From contig JANXTL010000022.1 in assembly GCA_025352375.1 (NCBI GenBank), positions 1 to 45,664 of the forward strand: 45,664 nt of DNA, read 5' to 3'. The notes below the pieces were generated by a model. The model ran no database searches. It was not told the DNA's origin and saw only the letters and a list, made by a program, of their open reading frames with translations. A program made the translations under genes and the position numbers. Origin of the DNA: Acetobacteraceae bacterium. GTDB lineage: Bacteria > Pseudomonadota > Alphaproteobacteria > Acetobacterales > Acetobacteraceae. How positions within the stretch are numbered: position 1 is the first letter of the stretch; the number at the start of each line of letters is the position of its first letter. Positions 18,910 to 29,782 of this stretch are shown here, in pieces.

Positions 18910-20253
18910 TCAGAAGGTCCAGACGAAGTCAGACCCGATCGTGAACGCACCGTTGTCCTTGCCGACGCCCGTGACCGTGCTGCGGTTGAATGGCTTGGCG
19001 CCGTTCAGAGCCGTGTCGTAGCGAATTTCCGGACGGATCAACAGCGTGCCAGGCAGCTTGAGAGTGCTCAGGTCCGGCTTGTAGGTCACGCCCAGCGTGA
19101 TCGCGCCGTAGGTCACGCCGCTATTGCCCTGCACGCTGTATGCGGGGGTCAGAGCATAGCCGGATTGAAACGCGTTGAACGTGTTATGGCCCGGGAACGC
19201 GGCGACGAAGAAGTTCTTGGTGTCGTTGAACACTTCGAGGCGGGCATTCAGCGTCAGGGTGTCGTTCACCGCATAGCCGATGTACTGCGCGATGCCGTAC
19301 GCCGACGCACCGTTCGCCGGCGCACCGTTGGCCGTCGTGATGTTGGGGTTGTCGTCACCGATGTAATTCAGTTCGGTGATCAAGGTGAGCTTCTTGTTCA
19401 CCTTCCAGGTGACCACAACGTCGCCGATGTAGCGATTGAAGTTGTTGGCACCCACCACCGCGCCGGGACCCCGGTTGGCGTTTTCCGGCCCGATATGCGT
19501 CAGGGCCAGAACCGTGAGGTCGCCGCCCATCAGGTTCAGGCCGATACCCGCCAGGAACGCCGCGGAGCCATTGTTGTCGCCCGTGCCGAACGTGGTGTTC
19601 ACGCCAGAATCTATGCCAGCATACAGGTCGACCACGTCGGTCACGTGCCAGGTCGCATACCCGCCCGCATGCTTCAGCGGGATGCCAAAATTGAAGATAT
19701 ACGAATGCGAATAGAAGGAATTGGTCGACGGATCGATCGTCTCGGCACCGATCGGGGTCGAATACAGGCCGACCTTGAAGTCGACACCGCCCGAGGTGAA
19801 CCACGGCGCGTGCACCAATACGTTCGCTTCGACGATATCGCCCTGCACGCGGGAGCCGGACTGGCCGCGGCCGAAGTAGGTCCACCGGGTATAGCGTGCG
19901 TCGGTGCCGGCCATGGCCTGCAATTTAAAGCCGAAATCGTAGCCGGTCGCCTTCGGGTCAAGCGGGCGCTGGATCGTCGCCAGCACCTGGTTCAGCTGGA
20001 GGTCGTTCGACCTATCGGTGAACAGCTGTCCGTAGTTGATGCCGTTGCTCGGGCTGGCGGTGTTGGCGATGATGCCGCCTTCGATCTGCAGGCCGAATGT
20101 TACCGTGTCCTGCCAGGCGGCCGGCGCTGCGGGAGCGGATGGGGCCGCAGCCACGGGCGCGGTTTGGGCATGGGCCGGCATGGTTGCCGACGTTGCCAGG
20201 GCGGCCGCGGCGGCGAGCCAAGGGGCCGCTCTACGCGGGGATTGATGCTTCAT
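18910..20253 (-). CDS. Outer-membrane beta-barrel porin (BBP2/OmpL-like)
   Basis: The 447-residue protein has a signal peptide ending MPAHA, an Ala/Pro-rich linker (APVAAAPSAPAAPAA), then alternating amphipathic strands typical of a barrel. It ends in aromatic Phe (SDFVWTF), the usual assembly signal. Recognisable features are VTFGLQIEGGIIANTASP and LYSTPIGAETIDPSTNSFYSHSYIFNFG, which resemble the putative beta-barrel porin-2 family. It probably lets small solutes enter the periplasm. A strong terminator follows. It lies downstream of the amtB block in the same direction, 208 bases after an unknown secreted protein gene. Confidence 0.88.
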   Translation of the reverse strand: MKHQSPRRAAPWLAAAAALATSATMPAHAQTAPVAAAPSAPAAPAAWQDTVTFGLQIEGGIIANTASPSNGINYGQLFTDRSNDLQLNQVLATIQRPLDPKATGYDFGFKLQAMAGTDARYTRWTYFGRGQSGSRVQGDIVEANVLVHAPWFTSGGVDFKVGLYSTPIGAETIDPSTNSFYSHSYIFNFGIPLKHAGGYATWHVTDVVDLYAGIDSGVNTTFGTGDNNGSAAFLAGIGLNLMGGDLTVLALTHIGPENANRGPGAVVGANNFNRYIGDVVVTWKVNKKLTLITELNYIGDDNPNITTANGAPANGASAYGIAQYIGYAVNDTLTLNARLEVFNDTKNFFVAAFPGHNTFNAFQSGYALTPAYSVQGNSGVTYGAITLGVTYKPDLSTLKLPGTLLIRPEIRYDTALNGAKPFNRSTVTGVGKDNGAFTIGSDFVWTF

Positions 20254-20461
20254 GGGTCAGACTCCAAAAATCTCGGTAAGCTTAACGCGATAGCTCGGTG
20301 ACAAAACTAGGCCCGCTTAGAAAGGGCGCCTATTTTTTAGACAATCGTGAGAGATACAAGGCCGGAACTGGATGTGGCGAGCCGCGCTCCATGAAAGATC
20401 GGTTCGCCACATTTCCCGAAATCCTCTTGTCCTCCGACGCGTCAGCTTGAGGTTGCCAGGG

Positions 20462-20953
20462 TTAGTTCTTGACGACAGTGAAGATGATGGACGGCACGGC
20501 AGGCATGTTCGCCGGCTTCGTCGCGATCAGGCCGAGGCCGGGGGCGCTCGCCGCATACATGATTTCCAGTATATCGCCGGCCTTGAACGTCATCTCGCCC
20601 TGCGACACCAGAACCGTCGTGAAGCTGGGAGCGGGGATGTTCTGGATCGAGTTGGAGTCCGGCACGTCCTTGCCGTTCACCCGCACCCACAGCCAGATGT
20701 TGCCGGCAACGCTACCGCCGACCTGAGCCGCCGCGATCACGAGATAGTCGCCGCCTTTCAGAATCGTCAACTTCGACCCTTCAAGCTTGAAGCCGGCCGC
20801 GGCATCGGACTTCATCTTGATGGCATAGGGCGTGTTCGCGGCCTCGGCGACCTGATTATCGCTGCTGATCGGCCCGATAAACGAGGCCGCCATCGCGCCT
20901 GCCGAGTACAGGCCGATCAATCCGGCGGCAATGATCGCTGTTAGTTTACGCAT
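20462..20953 (-). CDS. Unrecognised secreted protein with predicted beta-sandwich, sigma-54 promoter upstream
   Basis: The 163-residue product has a signal peptide (MRKLTAIIAAGLIGLYSAGAMA). The mature part alternates short strands: LTILKGGDYLVIAAAQ, GNIWLWVRVNGKDVPDS, TTVLVSQGEMTFKAGDILEIMY. This pattern recalls C1q/TNF-like jelly-roll domains, but I cannot assign a family. ATG 20953 gives the signal peptide and has AAGGAG about ten bases before it. A -24/-12 match lies 76-91 bases upstream (21029-21044). It follows the amtB terminator, so it should be an independent unit, perhaps induced under nitrogen limitation with glnK-amtB. Confidence 0.7.
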   Translation of the reverse strand: MRKLTAIIAAGLIGLYSAGAMAASFIGPISSDNQVAEAANTPYAIKMKSDAAAGFKLEGSKLTILKGGDYLVIAAAQVGGSVAGNIWLWVRVNGKDVPDSNSIQNIPAPSFTTVLVSQGEMTFKAGDILEIMYAASAPGLGLIATKPANMPAVPSIIFTVVKN

Positions 20954-21028
20954 CGTGTTTGCTCCTTGGCATTTGTCGCTATTGGCTTGGTCATCCGTGG
21001 CGGTTCTCGCCATGGTAACCAAGTAGTG

Positions 21029-21044
21029 TGCAATGTACGGGCCA
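21029..21044 (-). promoter_or_regulatory. Sigma-54 promoter for the secreted protein gene
   Basis: The minus strand reads TGGCCCGTACATTGCA. This matches TGGCAC-N5-TTGCA with one change (A to C in the -24 box) and has the exact 12-base GG-to-GC spacing. Transcription would start near 21018, leaving a leader of about 65 bases. Confidence 0.7.
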
Positions 21045-21084
21045 AACCGGTCCGAACGTGAAGCCGCCCGTGTCCTCGCGGCCA

Positions 21085-21127
21085 TTAAAATTACAAAATA
21101 GATGGGCGCCCCTCGCAAGGCGCCCAT
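21085..21127 (-). terminator. Terminator after amtB
   Basis: ATGGGCGCC (21102-21110) pairs with GGCGCCCAT (21119-21127) around an 8-base loop. On the minus strand the stem is followed by CTATTTTGTAATTTT, a T-rich though interrupted tract. It sits 14 bases past the amtB stop. Confidence 0.75.
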
Positions 21128-21140
21128 TGCCGTATCGTCG

Positions 21141-22487
21141 TCAGAGGACCTGTTCGCCGTGCAGCGTGATGTCCAGGCCTTCCCGCTCTTCGTCCTCGGT
21201 CACCCGCAGGCCGACCAGGGCCTTGACGACGTAGAGGATGATCAGCGTGCCCACGCCGCTGTAGGCGATGGTCGCGGCGACCCCTTTGCACTGGATGATC
21301 AGCTGCGCGAGGCTGCCGGGGCTGCCATCGGGCGTCGCGTCGGTCGCCGACAGCGGGCCGAAGGACAGCACACCCGTCAACAGCGCCCCGACGATACCGC
21401 CGATCCCATGCACGCCGAAGGCGTCCAGCGAGTCGTCGTAGCCAAGCATGTGCTTCAAGCCGGTCGCCGACCAGAAGCAGATCACGCCAGCCGCCAGGCC
21501 GATGACGATCGAGCCGCCCGGAAGCACGAACCCGGAGGCGGGGGTAATCGCCACCAGACCGGCAACCGCACCGGAGATCGCGCCGAGGACCGAGGGTTTG
21601 CCCTTGGTGATCCACTCCGCGAACATCCAGCCCAGGGCCGCTGTCGCCGTTGCGATCTGCGTCACCGCCATCGCCATCGACGCTCGGCCGTCGGCATGCA
21701 CCGCCGAACCCGCATTGAACCCGAACCAGCCCACCCACAGCAGGGAGGCACCGATCACGGCGTAACCCAGGTTGTAGGGGGACATGTTCGCCGTGCCGTA
21801 CCCTTGTCGCTTGCCAAGGACTAGGCAGCACACCAAGCCGGCAACGCCGGCGTTGATATGCACGACCGTGCCGCCGGCGAAGTCGAGCACGCCCGCGACG
21901 GAGGCCCAACCGGTCGGCGCCCACACCCAATGGGCGATCGGCGCGTAAATGAGCAGCGACCATAGGGTCATGAAGATACACATGGCCGAGAACTTCATAC
22001 GATCCGCGAAGGCACCGCAAATCAGCGCCGGCGTGATGATCGCGAAGGTCATCTGATACATCATGTATAGCGTCTCGGAGATCGTCTGCTGCGCTTCTGC
22101 CGGGCTGCCTGCGCCGAGCAGGAAGGGAACGTCGCCGCCCTTGGAGATACCGGCGCCGATGCCCTTCAGCATGACGCGTGAGAAGTCGCCCATGAAGGCG
22201 GTGCCGTTGGTGAAGGCGATGCTGTAACCGGCAACCACCCAGACCAGCGTCACGATGCAGGTGATCGCGAAGGACTGCATCATCGTGGCGAGTACGTTCT
22301 TCTTACGCACCATGCCAGCGTAGAACAGCGCCAATCCGGGGATCGTCATCATCAGCACCAGCGCGGTGCTGGTCAGCATCCACGCGGTATCGCCGGTGTC
22401 GATCTGAGGTTCGGCGAATGCCGGGCCGGCAGCCAAAAGAATCGGCACAATCGCGGCCAATCCCCATGCGAGGCGGGGTCTCATCAT
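21141..22487 (-). CDS. amtB: Ammonium transporter AmtB
   Basis: The 448-residue protein is an Amt/Rh-family ammonium channel with a cleavable leader (AAIVPILLAAGPAFA) and eleven transmembrane segments. The pore twin-His are visible in GGTVVHINAGVAG and FGVHGIGGIVGALL. PGLALFYAGMVRKKN and WVGWFGFNAGSA are signature stretches. The C-terminal tail (VTEDEEREGLDITLHGEQVL) holds the region that binds GlnK. The start at the double ATG (22487) follows GAGGGAAACAG. It lies 28 bases downstream of glnK in the usual glnK-amtB operon. Confidence 0.98.
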   Translation of the reverse strand: MMRPRLAWGLAAIVPILLAAGPAFAEPQIDTGDTAWMLTSTALVLMMTIPGLALFYAGMVRKKNVLATMMQSFAITCIVTLVWVVAGYSIAFTNGTAFMGDFSRVMLKGIGAGISKGGDVPFLLGAGSPAEAQQTISETLYMMYQMTFAIITPALICGAFADRMKFSAMCIFMTLWSLLIYAPIAHWVWAPTGWASVAGVLDFAGGTVVHINAGVAGLVCCLVLGKRQGYGTANMSPYNLGYAVIGASLLWVGWFGFNAGSAVHADGRASMAMAVTQIATATAALGWMFAEWITKGKPSVLGAISGAVAGLVAITPASGFVLPGGSIVIGLAAGVICFWSATGLKHMLGYDDSLDAFGVHGIGGIVGALLTGVLSFGPLSATDATPDGSPGSLAQLIIQCKGVAATIAYSGVGTLIILYVVKALVGLRVTEDEEREGLDITLHGEQVL

Positions 22488-22515
22488 CGTTCTGTTTCCC
22501 TCTTTTTGTTGCGGT

Positions 22516-24575
<2,060 letters not shown>

Positions 24576-24681
24576 GCCTGAAAATCCCCGTTCTAGGTCT
24601 CTGGAGCCGCCTCGGTCGTGCCCGTCGCGCGGTCGCGGCGAAGGCGGCATGTTGACGGGCCCGCACCACGCGAGCCCAGAT

Positions 24682-24715
24682 GGGCGGTCCCTTTAGTCGT
24701 CTCCGCCCGGGACCG
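24682..24715 (-). other. Two mutually exclusive hairpins in the glnB-glnA spacer
   Basis: GGGCGG (24682-24687) can pair with CCGCCC (24703-24708). Alternatively CGGTCCC (24685-24691) can pair with GGGACCG (24709-24715). The two overlap and cannot form together. They lie about 110-140 bases before glnA. This could be a processing or attenuation structure, or chance in a GC-rich spacer. Confidence 0.35.
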
Positions 24716-24783
24716 AAAGCGGTTATCTGGTAAGGGGGCGTCAAACAATAAACGAATCGCTCGGTTGCTCGGCCGTCCCCCAT

Positions 24784-24872
24784 CGTCATGGCGGGCTACG
24801 ACCCGTCATCCACGCCTTGCTGGGCTCACCCTCAAGAAACATGTGGGTGGCGGCTCGTAGCCCGCCATGACG
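24784..24872. repeat. REP/BIME-like inverted repeat between glnB and glnA
   Basis: CGTCATGGCGGGCTACGA (24784-24801) and its exact reverse complement (24855-24872) are 18 bp long and separated by 53 bases. The start CGTCATGGCGGGCT...CGTCATCCACGCC closely resembles short interspersed palindromes common in alphaproteobacterial intergenic DNA. The rest of the 24576-24927 spacer shows no gene. Confidence 0.7.
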
Positions 24873-24927
24873 TTGAGAGACAGGTGCGCCCGATCGAGAG
24901 CGATTATTGTTCGACGATCACTGAGGG

Positions 24928-25671
<744 letters not shown>

Positions 25672-25748
25672 GGCGGACGTAGCTCAGTTGGTAGAGCGCC
25701 AGGTTGTGGTCTTGGATGTCGTGGGTTCGAAACCCATCGTTCGCCCCA
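25672..25748 (+). tRNA. tRNA-His (anticodon GTG)
   Basis: The 77-base cloverleaf is complete: acceptor GGCGGACG pairs with the CGTTCGCC end, including the extra G(-1) opposite C73 that marks tRNA-His. The D-arm is GCTCAGTTGGTAGAGC, the anticodon loop has GTG, the T-arm is GTGGGTTCGAAACCCAT, and CCA is encoded. mobA starts 13 bases after the 3' end. Confidence 0.97.
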
Positions 25749-25761
25749 GGTTTTCCTTCGT

Positions 25762-26370
25762 ATGAGCAAAACCGTTGCCATGGTGCTGGCCGGCGGCTCG
25801 GCGCGCCGGATGGGTGGCGCCGATAAGCCGCTACTGGATCTTGGCGGACAGCCGATGATCGCGCGTGTCATTGCCCGAATCGGGCTGCCCGACATCGCGA
25901 TCAACGCCAACGGCGATCCCTCACGGTTCGCCGCGTTCGGCCGCCCCGTGCTGGACGATGGCCCGTTCGTGGGGGAGGGGCCGTTGGCCGGGGTACTCGT
26001 TGGGCTGGACTGGGCCGTGAGCCTCGGTGCGGCGGCGCTGCTGACCGTGCCGGGGGACACACCGTTAATCCCCGCCGGCCTGTCGGACGCATTGGCGCCG
26101 CCACCCGCCTGCGCCATGAGCGGCGGGCAAATCCATCATCTGGTCGCATTGTGGCCCGTTTCCTGTCGCGACGCGCTGCGTCTCTTGCTATCCGCACCCG
26201 GCCGGCGCGATATCCATCGCTTTGCCGCGACAATCGGCATGCGGCGGGTGGATTTTCCCTTTGTGAAATGCGACCCTTACACAAATATCAACACGCCTCA
26301 GGAACTCGCGGCGGCTCGGGCCATTCTGGCCGGCCAAGGGGACGGGCAAGGAACGGAGGGCGCTGCATGA
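25762..26370 (+). CDS. mobA: Molybdenum cofactor guanylyltransferase MobA
   Basis: The 202-residue protein links GMP to molybdopterin to form the bis-MGD cofactor. The nucleotide loop LAGGSARRMGGADKPLLDLGGQP is at residues 9-31, with the G-rich loop and the Lys that binds GTP. Later come VPGDTPLIP (metal-binding Asp region) and FPFVKCDPYTNINTPQEL, the family C-terminal signature. It starts 13 bases after tRNA-His, so a transcript may include both. The stop overlaps the ATG of the next gene (ATGA). No molybdoenzyme is nearby. Confidence 0.95.
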   Translation: MSKTVAMVLAGGSARRMGGADKPLLDLGGQPMIARVIARIGLPDIAINANGDPSRFAAFGRPVLDDGPFVGEGPLAGVLVGLDWAVSLGAAALLTVPGDTPLIPAGLSDALAPPPACAMSGGQIHHLVALWPVSCRDALRLLLSAPGRRDIHRFAATIGMRRVDFPFVKCDPYTNINTPQELAAARAILAGQGDGQGTEGAA

Positions 26371-27170
26371 CCATGACGGTGGCGATCGCGGGGCTGGGCG
26401 CTATAGGTTTGCCTTTGGCGCGCGCCTTGGATAGCGGCGTCGATGGGCTGAGCCTGATCGCGGTTTCGGCCCGCGACCAGACCCGGGCGTTGGCCAATCT
26501 GGCGGGCTTCCGCCACCCGCCACGGCTGGTGGACCTGCCCGACCTCGCTGCCGCCGATATCGTTGTCGAATGCGTTCCCGCAGCCCAGTTCGAGCGAGTC
26601 GCGATTCCGGCCATCGATGCCGGGCGCATCCTGGTGGTCTTGTCGGCCGGCGCGCTGCTGCCGCGCATGCATCTGGTGCGACGTGCCGTCGCGGCCGGCG
26701 GGCGCATCGTTGTGCCGACCGGGGCTTTGCTGGGATTGGATGCGGTGCGAGCGGCCGCCGAGGGGCCGGTGGAAAGCGTGACCATCGAAACCCGTAAGCC
26801 GCCGAGCGGGCTGGCGGGCGCGCCCTATCTGGAAAAGAACAATATCTCGGTCGACGGCCTGACCGAACCGCTGCTGGTCTTCGACGGCAACGCGCTGGAA
26901 GCGGCGGCTGGGTTCCCGGCCAACGTGAACGTCGCCGCGGCGCTGGCACTGGCGGGCATCGGCCCGGTGCGAACCAAGGTGCGGATTTGGGCGGACCCCA
27001 CTGTCGACCGCAACGTCCACACCATTGTGGTGGAAGCCGCCGCCGCCCGGTTCACCATGAAGATCGAGAACGTGCCGTCCGACGAAAATCCTCGCACCGG
27101 CAAGCTCGTCGCGCCGTCGGTGCTCGCGTGCCTGCGCGGGCTGGTCTCGCCCCTGAAGATCGGGAGTTAA
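26367..27170 (+). CDS. nadX: L-aspartate dehydrogenase family protein
   Basis: The 267-residue protein has an N-terminal Rossmann fold (VAIAGLGAIGLPLARAL) and a DUF108-type C-domain with KNNISVDGLTEPLLVFDGNALEAAAGFPANVNVAAALALAG and the catalytic-region His in DRNVHTIVVEA. The family oxidises aspartate to iminoaspartate, the precursor of quinolinate in NAD synthesis, replacing NadB. Its ATG overlaps the mobA stop by four bases, suggesting coupling. No nadA or nadC is in the window, so the NAD role is from family knowledge alone. Confidence 0.88.
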   Translation: MTMTVAIAGLGAIGLPLARALDSGVDGLSLIAVSARDQTRALANLAGFRHPPRLVDLPDLAAADIVVECVPAAQFERVAIPAIDAGRILVVLSAGALLPRMHLVRRAVAAGGRIVVPTGALLGLDAVRAAAEGPVESVTIETRKPPSGLAGAPYLEKNNISVDGLTEPLLVFDGNALEAAAGFPANVNVAAALALAGIGPVRTKVRIWADPTVDRNVHTIVVEAAAARFTMKIENVPSDENPRTGKLVAPSVLACLRGLVSPLKIGS

Positions 27171-27184
27171 GCGCGCTGGAACCT

Positions 27185-27499
27185 TTGGTTTACGGCGTGG
27201 GTCTGGCACTGTTCGGGTTCACGATCGGCGGCGCCGCGCGCATGAAGCACGACATGATGCTGCTCGCCTGCATTCCGCCGGTGTTCGTGGCGATGGTCAT
27301 GGGCTTCGTCATGGCTATCTACGCTGGCCAGACCTATGGCTGGGCGCTTCCGGTGGTGGCCCTGGTACCCGGTCCCGTGCTCGCGTGGCAGCTGCCAAAA
27401 AATTATGCACCGCGCGATCAACTCGTCGCCATCTATCTGGCGTGGACGGTCGGGATGGTGTTCGCGATGATCGCCGTCCAAATGCCGGATGCGGCCTGA
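27185..27499 (+). CDS. Small membrane protein, function unknown
   Basis: About 104 residues with three hydrophobic segments (VYGVGLALFGFTIGG, MLLACIPPVFVAMVMGFVMAIYAG, ALPVVALVPGPVLAW) and a fourth near the C-terminus (LAWTVGMVFAMIAVQM). The start is uncertain: TTG at 27185 includes the first helix, and an ATG at 27242 would remove it. It lies 14 bases after the aspartate dehydrogenase stop and 46 bases before psd, so it is probably part of this operon. I do not recognise a family. Confidence 0.6.
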   Translation: MVYGVGLALFGFTIGGAARMKHDMMLLACIPPVFVAMVMGFVMAIYAGQTYGWALPVVALVPGPVLAWQLPKNYAPRDQLVAIYLAWTVGMVFAMIAVQMPDAA

Positions 27500-27545
27500 G
27501 GATTCCCTTGCCGCCCCTTCCCAAAGCGGGTCTAAGCTGCCTCTC

Positions 27546-28217
27546 ATGTCATTGACTACCGATCTGCGTATCGCATTCCCCAAGCCCCATCCCGCCGGAT
27601 ATCCCTTTATCCTCGGTGGCGTTGTCGTGTTGGTCGCCGGCATGTTCCTGGCCGAGTGGCTGTTCTGGATCGGCGCGCTGTTTACCCTGTTCTGCTGCTT
27701 CTTCTTCCGCGATCCCGAACGGGTGCCGCCGTCGCGCTCGGGCGTGTTCGTGGCACCGGCCGACGGGCGGGTGGTTTCGGTCGCGCTGGCGATCCCGCCG
27801 GACGAACTGGACCTCGGCCCCGATCCGCTCTGGCGCGTGTCCATCTTCCTGTCGGTGCTGGACGTGCATGTGAACCGCATCCCCATCGATGCCACGGTGA
27901 CGCGTATCGCCTACCACCACGGCGCCTTCCTCAGCGCCAGCCTGGACAAGGCGAGCGAATTAAATGAGCGCAACGCCGTCGGCCTGCGTTTGGCCGATGG
28001 GCGCGAATTTGCAGTGGTGCAGATCGCCGGGCTGATCGCGCGCCGCATCCTCTGCGACATCCATGAGGGCCAGCCGGTGCAAACCGGTGCCCGTTTTGGC
28101 ATCATTCGCTTCGGCAGCCGTACTGACCTCTATCTGCCCGAGGGCGTCGCTCCGCTGGTGTCCGTCGGCCAGAAAATGGTCGGGGGGGAGACGGCGATTG
28201 CCGCATTGACGCCGTGA
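27546..28217 (+). CDS. psd: Phosphatidylserine decarboxylase (short form)
   Basis: The 223-residue protein makes phosphatidylethanolamine. It is of the short type, with a membrane hairpin near the N-terminus (FILGGVVVLVAGMFLAEWLFWIGALFTLF), VAPADGRVV, FLSVLDVHVNRIP and the self-cleavage site RFGSRTDLYLP. The Ser of GS becomes the pyruvoyl cofactor. The GTG start of pssA overlaps its stop (GTGA), giving the two consecutive steps of the pathway in one coupled pair. Confidence 0.95.
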   Translation: MSLTTDLRIAFPKPHPAGYPFILGGVVVLVAGMFLAEWLFWIGALFTLFCCFFFRDPERVPPSRSGVFVAPADGRVVSVALAIPPDELDLGPDPLWRVSIFLSVLDVHVNRIPIDATVTRIAYHHGAFLSASLDKASELNERNAVGLRLADGREFAVVQIAGLIARRILCDIHEGQPVQTGARFGIIRFGSRTDLYLPEGVAPLVSVGQKMVGGETAIAALTP

Positions 28218-29089
28218 ACGACAATCCCCGCCGCTCCCCGATCGGGCGGTTGCGGCGTTTCCGGCCGCGGCGGCACCCCCGCTACACTGGCCCGTCGTTC
28301 AACCGGATCATCCCCAACCTGCTGACCATGGCGGGCCTTTGTGCCGGCCTGACGTCGATGCGGTTCGCGCTGGAGGGCCGATTCGGCTCCGCTGCTGCCG
28401 CCATAATCGCTGCCGCCATCATCGACGGTTTGGATGGGCGATTGGCGCGCCTGCTCAACGCGACGTCCCGTTTCGGGGCCGAGTTCGATAGCCTGTCCGA
28501 TTTCCTGTGTTTCGGCGTGGCGCCGGGGTTCACGTTGTATCTATGGTCGCTGCAGCGCGCCGGCGCTTATGGGTACACCCCCTGCCTAATGTTCGCGGTC
28601 TGCATGGCGCTGCGGCTGGCACGTTTCAATGCCGCGATCGATGGGGCGCCAAAGCCGCCCTATTCCCACAATTTCTTCACTGGCGTGCCCGCGCCTGCCG
28701 GAGCGGCAGTGGTACTGTTCCCGCTGTTTTTGGGATTGGAGGCAAAGGGCCTGGGTTTCGACCGGGTGGTGGCATTCACCCAGCACCCGCTGTTTTGCGC
28801 GATCGTGCTGATTGGCACGGCGGTGCTTCTGGTCTCGACGCTGCCGGTCTGGAGTTTCAAAAATTTCCGCGTGCCGGCCCACTACGTGCTGCCGCTATTT
28901 CTGTTCACCGGCCTTTATGTCGCGCTGCTGATCGCCGACCCCTGGGCGGCTTTGGCGGCGGGCGGTCTGATCTATCTTGGTATGCTGCCCTTCAGCCTGC
29001 GAAGCTTCCGCCGGTTGCGGAAACAAGCCGGGGAGCGTCTGGAGGCGGCCGGTCCGTTATCCCAAGAAGGCCCTCAGCACCCGGTCTAG
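28214..29089 (+). CDS. pssA: CDP-diacylglycerol-serine O-phosphatidyltransferase
   Basis: The 291-residue membrane enzyme makes phosphatidylserine from CDP-diacylglycerol and serine. The CDP-alcohol phosphotransferase motif is complete (DGLDGRLARLL...GAEFDSLSD, about residues 75-100) and is followed by at least six transmembrane segments. The GTG start overlaps the psd stop by four bases. The basic N-terminus (RRSPIGRLRRFRPRRHPR) and the C-terminal tail after RRLRKQAGERL are typical extras. The 3' end overlaps the convergent hydrolase gene by 33 bases. Confidence 0.96.
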   Translation: MNDNPRRSPIGRLRRFRPRRHPRYTGPSFNRIIPNLLTMAGLCAGLTSMRFALEGRFGSAAAAIIAAAIIDGLDGRLARLLNATSRFGAEFDSLSDFLCFGVAPGFTLYLWSLQRAGAYGYTPCLMFAVCMALRLARFNAAIDGAPKPPYSHNFFTGVPAPAGAAVVLFPLFLGLEAKGLGFDRVVAFTQHPLFCAIVLIGTAVLLVSTLPVWSFKNFRVPAHYVLPLFLFTGLYVALLIADPWAALAAGGLIYLGMLPFSLRSFRRLRKQAGERLEAAGPLSQEGPQHPV

Positions 29090-29659
29090 CCAAACGGGCT
29101 GCTCCAGCGGGATGGCGTGGGCGGCGTTCGGCACGAACGCCAGCTTTGCCCCAGCGATACTCTGCGCCAACCAGTCCGCGGCCTCCCGGTAGGCCAGCGT
29201 GTCGTCGTCCCCGACCAAGACCAGCGTGCGGGCGTAGATTTCTCCGGCGAGATCGATCAGGTCCGCGCTCGCTAAGGCCGAGCAGGCTAAGGCTTCGGAT
29301 GGAACGCTCGTGGCTCGCTGGCGCCAGAGCGCCTGGTCGTCGTCGTTGAACGTCGGCGTCGTAGCGCACAGCACCAGCCGATCGATCAGACCCGGCAGGC
29401 TCGCCGCCAGATGCTGCGCCACCATACCGCCGAGGTCGTGGCCGATCACGTGGGCCTTCTCGATCCCCGCCTGCCGCAGCGCGGCTGCCAGCGCGGCGGA
29501 CATCTTTTCGACCGTGTCGAACGCCGGCAGGTCGCAGGCGATGCAGGCGAAGCGGTCCGCCAGGCCCGCCAGCCCGTCCCATACGTGCCGGTCCTGGCCA
29601 ATGCCGTGCAGCATCAGCAGCGTCGGGCCGGAACCCGACTGGTGGAAGCGGATGGTCAT
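29057..29659 (-). CDS. Short alpha/beta-hydrolase with Asp at the nucleophile position
   Basis: The 200-residue protein has the hydrolase fold signatures LLMLHGIGQDRHVWDGL (oxyanion region), VIGHDLGGMVAQHLA (nucleophile elbow), VLVGDDDTLAY (acid) and VPNAAHAIPLEQP (His). The elbow is GHDLGG, so the nucleophile is Asp rather than Ser, as in haloalkane dehalogenases and epoxide hydrolases. The protein is about 90 residues shorter than those enzymes and lacks an obvious cap domain. ATG at 29659 fits the first strand. The gene overlaps the pssA 3' end by 33 bases and is divergent from the ABC binding protein gene. The substrate is unknown. Confidence 0.85.
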   Translation of the reverse strand: MTIRFHQSGSGPTLLMLHGIGQDRHVWDGLAGLADRFACIACDLPAFDTVEKMSAALAAALRQAGIEKAHVIGHDLGGMVAQHLAASLPGLIDRLVLCATTPTFNDDDQALWRQRATSVPSEALACSALASADLIDLAGEIYARTLVLVGDDDTLAYREAADWLAQSIAGAKLAFVPNAAHAIPLEQPVWLDRVLRAFLG

Positions 29660-29782
29660 GCGGGAACCCCAGGGCGTTGCGGCGGACATCATGCCGCATG
29701 CCGCTGGAAAATGAACGAAGCCCTTTCGGTGTTGCGATGCCGCGGCGTATGGTTCCCCATCGAACAGGGAGGCACAGCACCC

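Noticed and set aside
18895-20301. Open frame of 468 codons opposite the porin gene
   Set aside because: It covers the porin antisense and crosses its promoter and terminator; composition is typical of a shadow frame.
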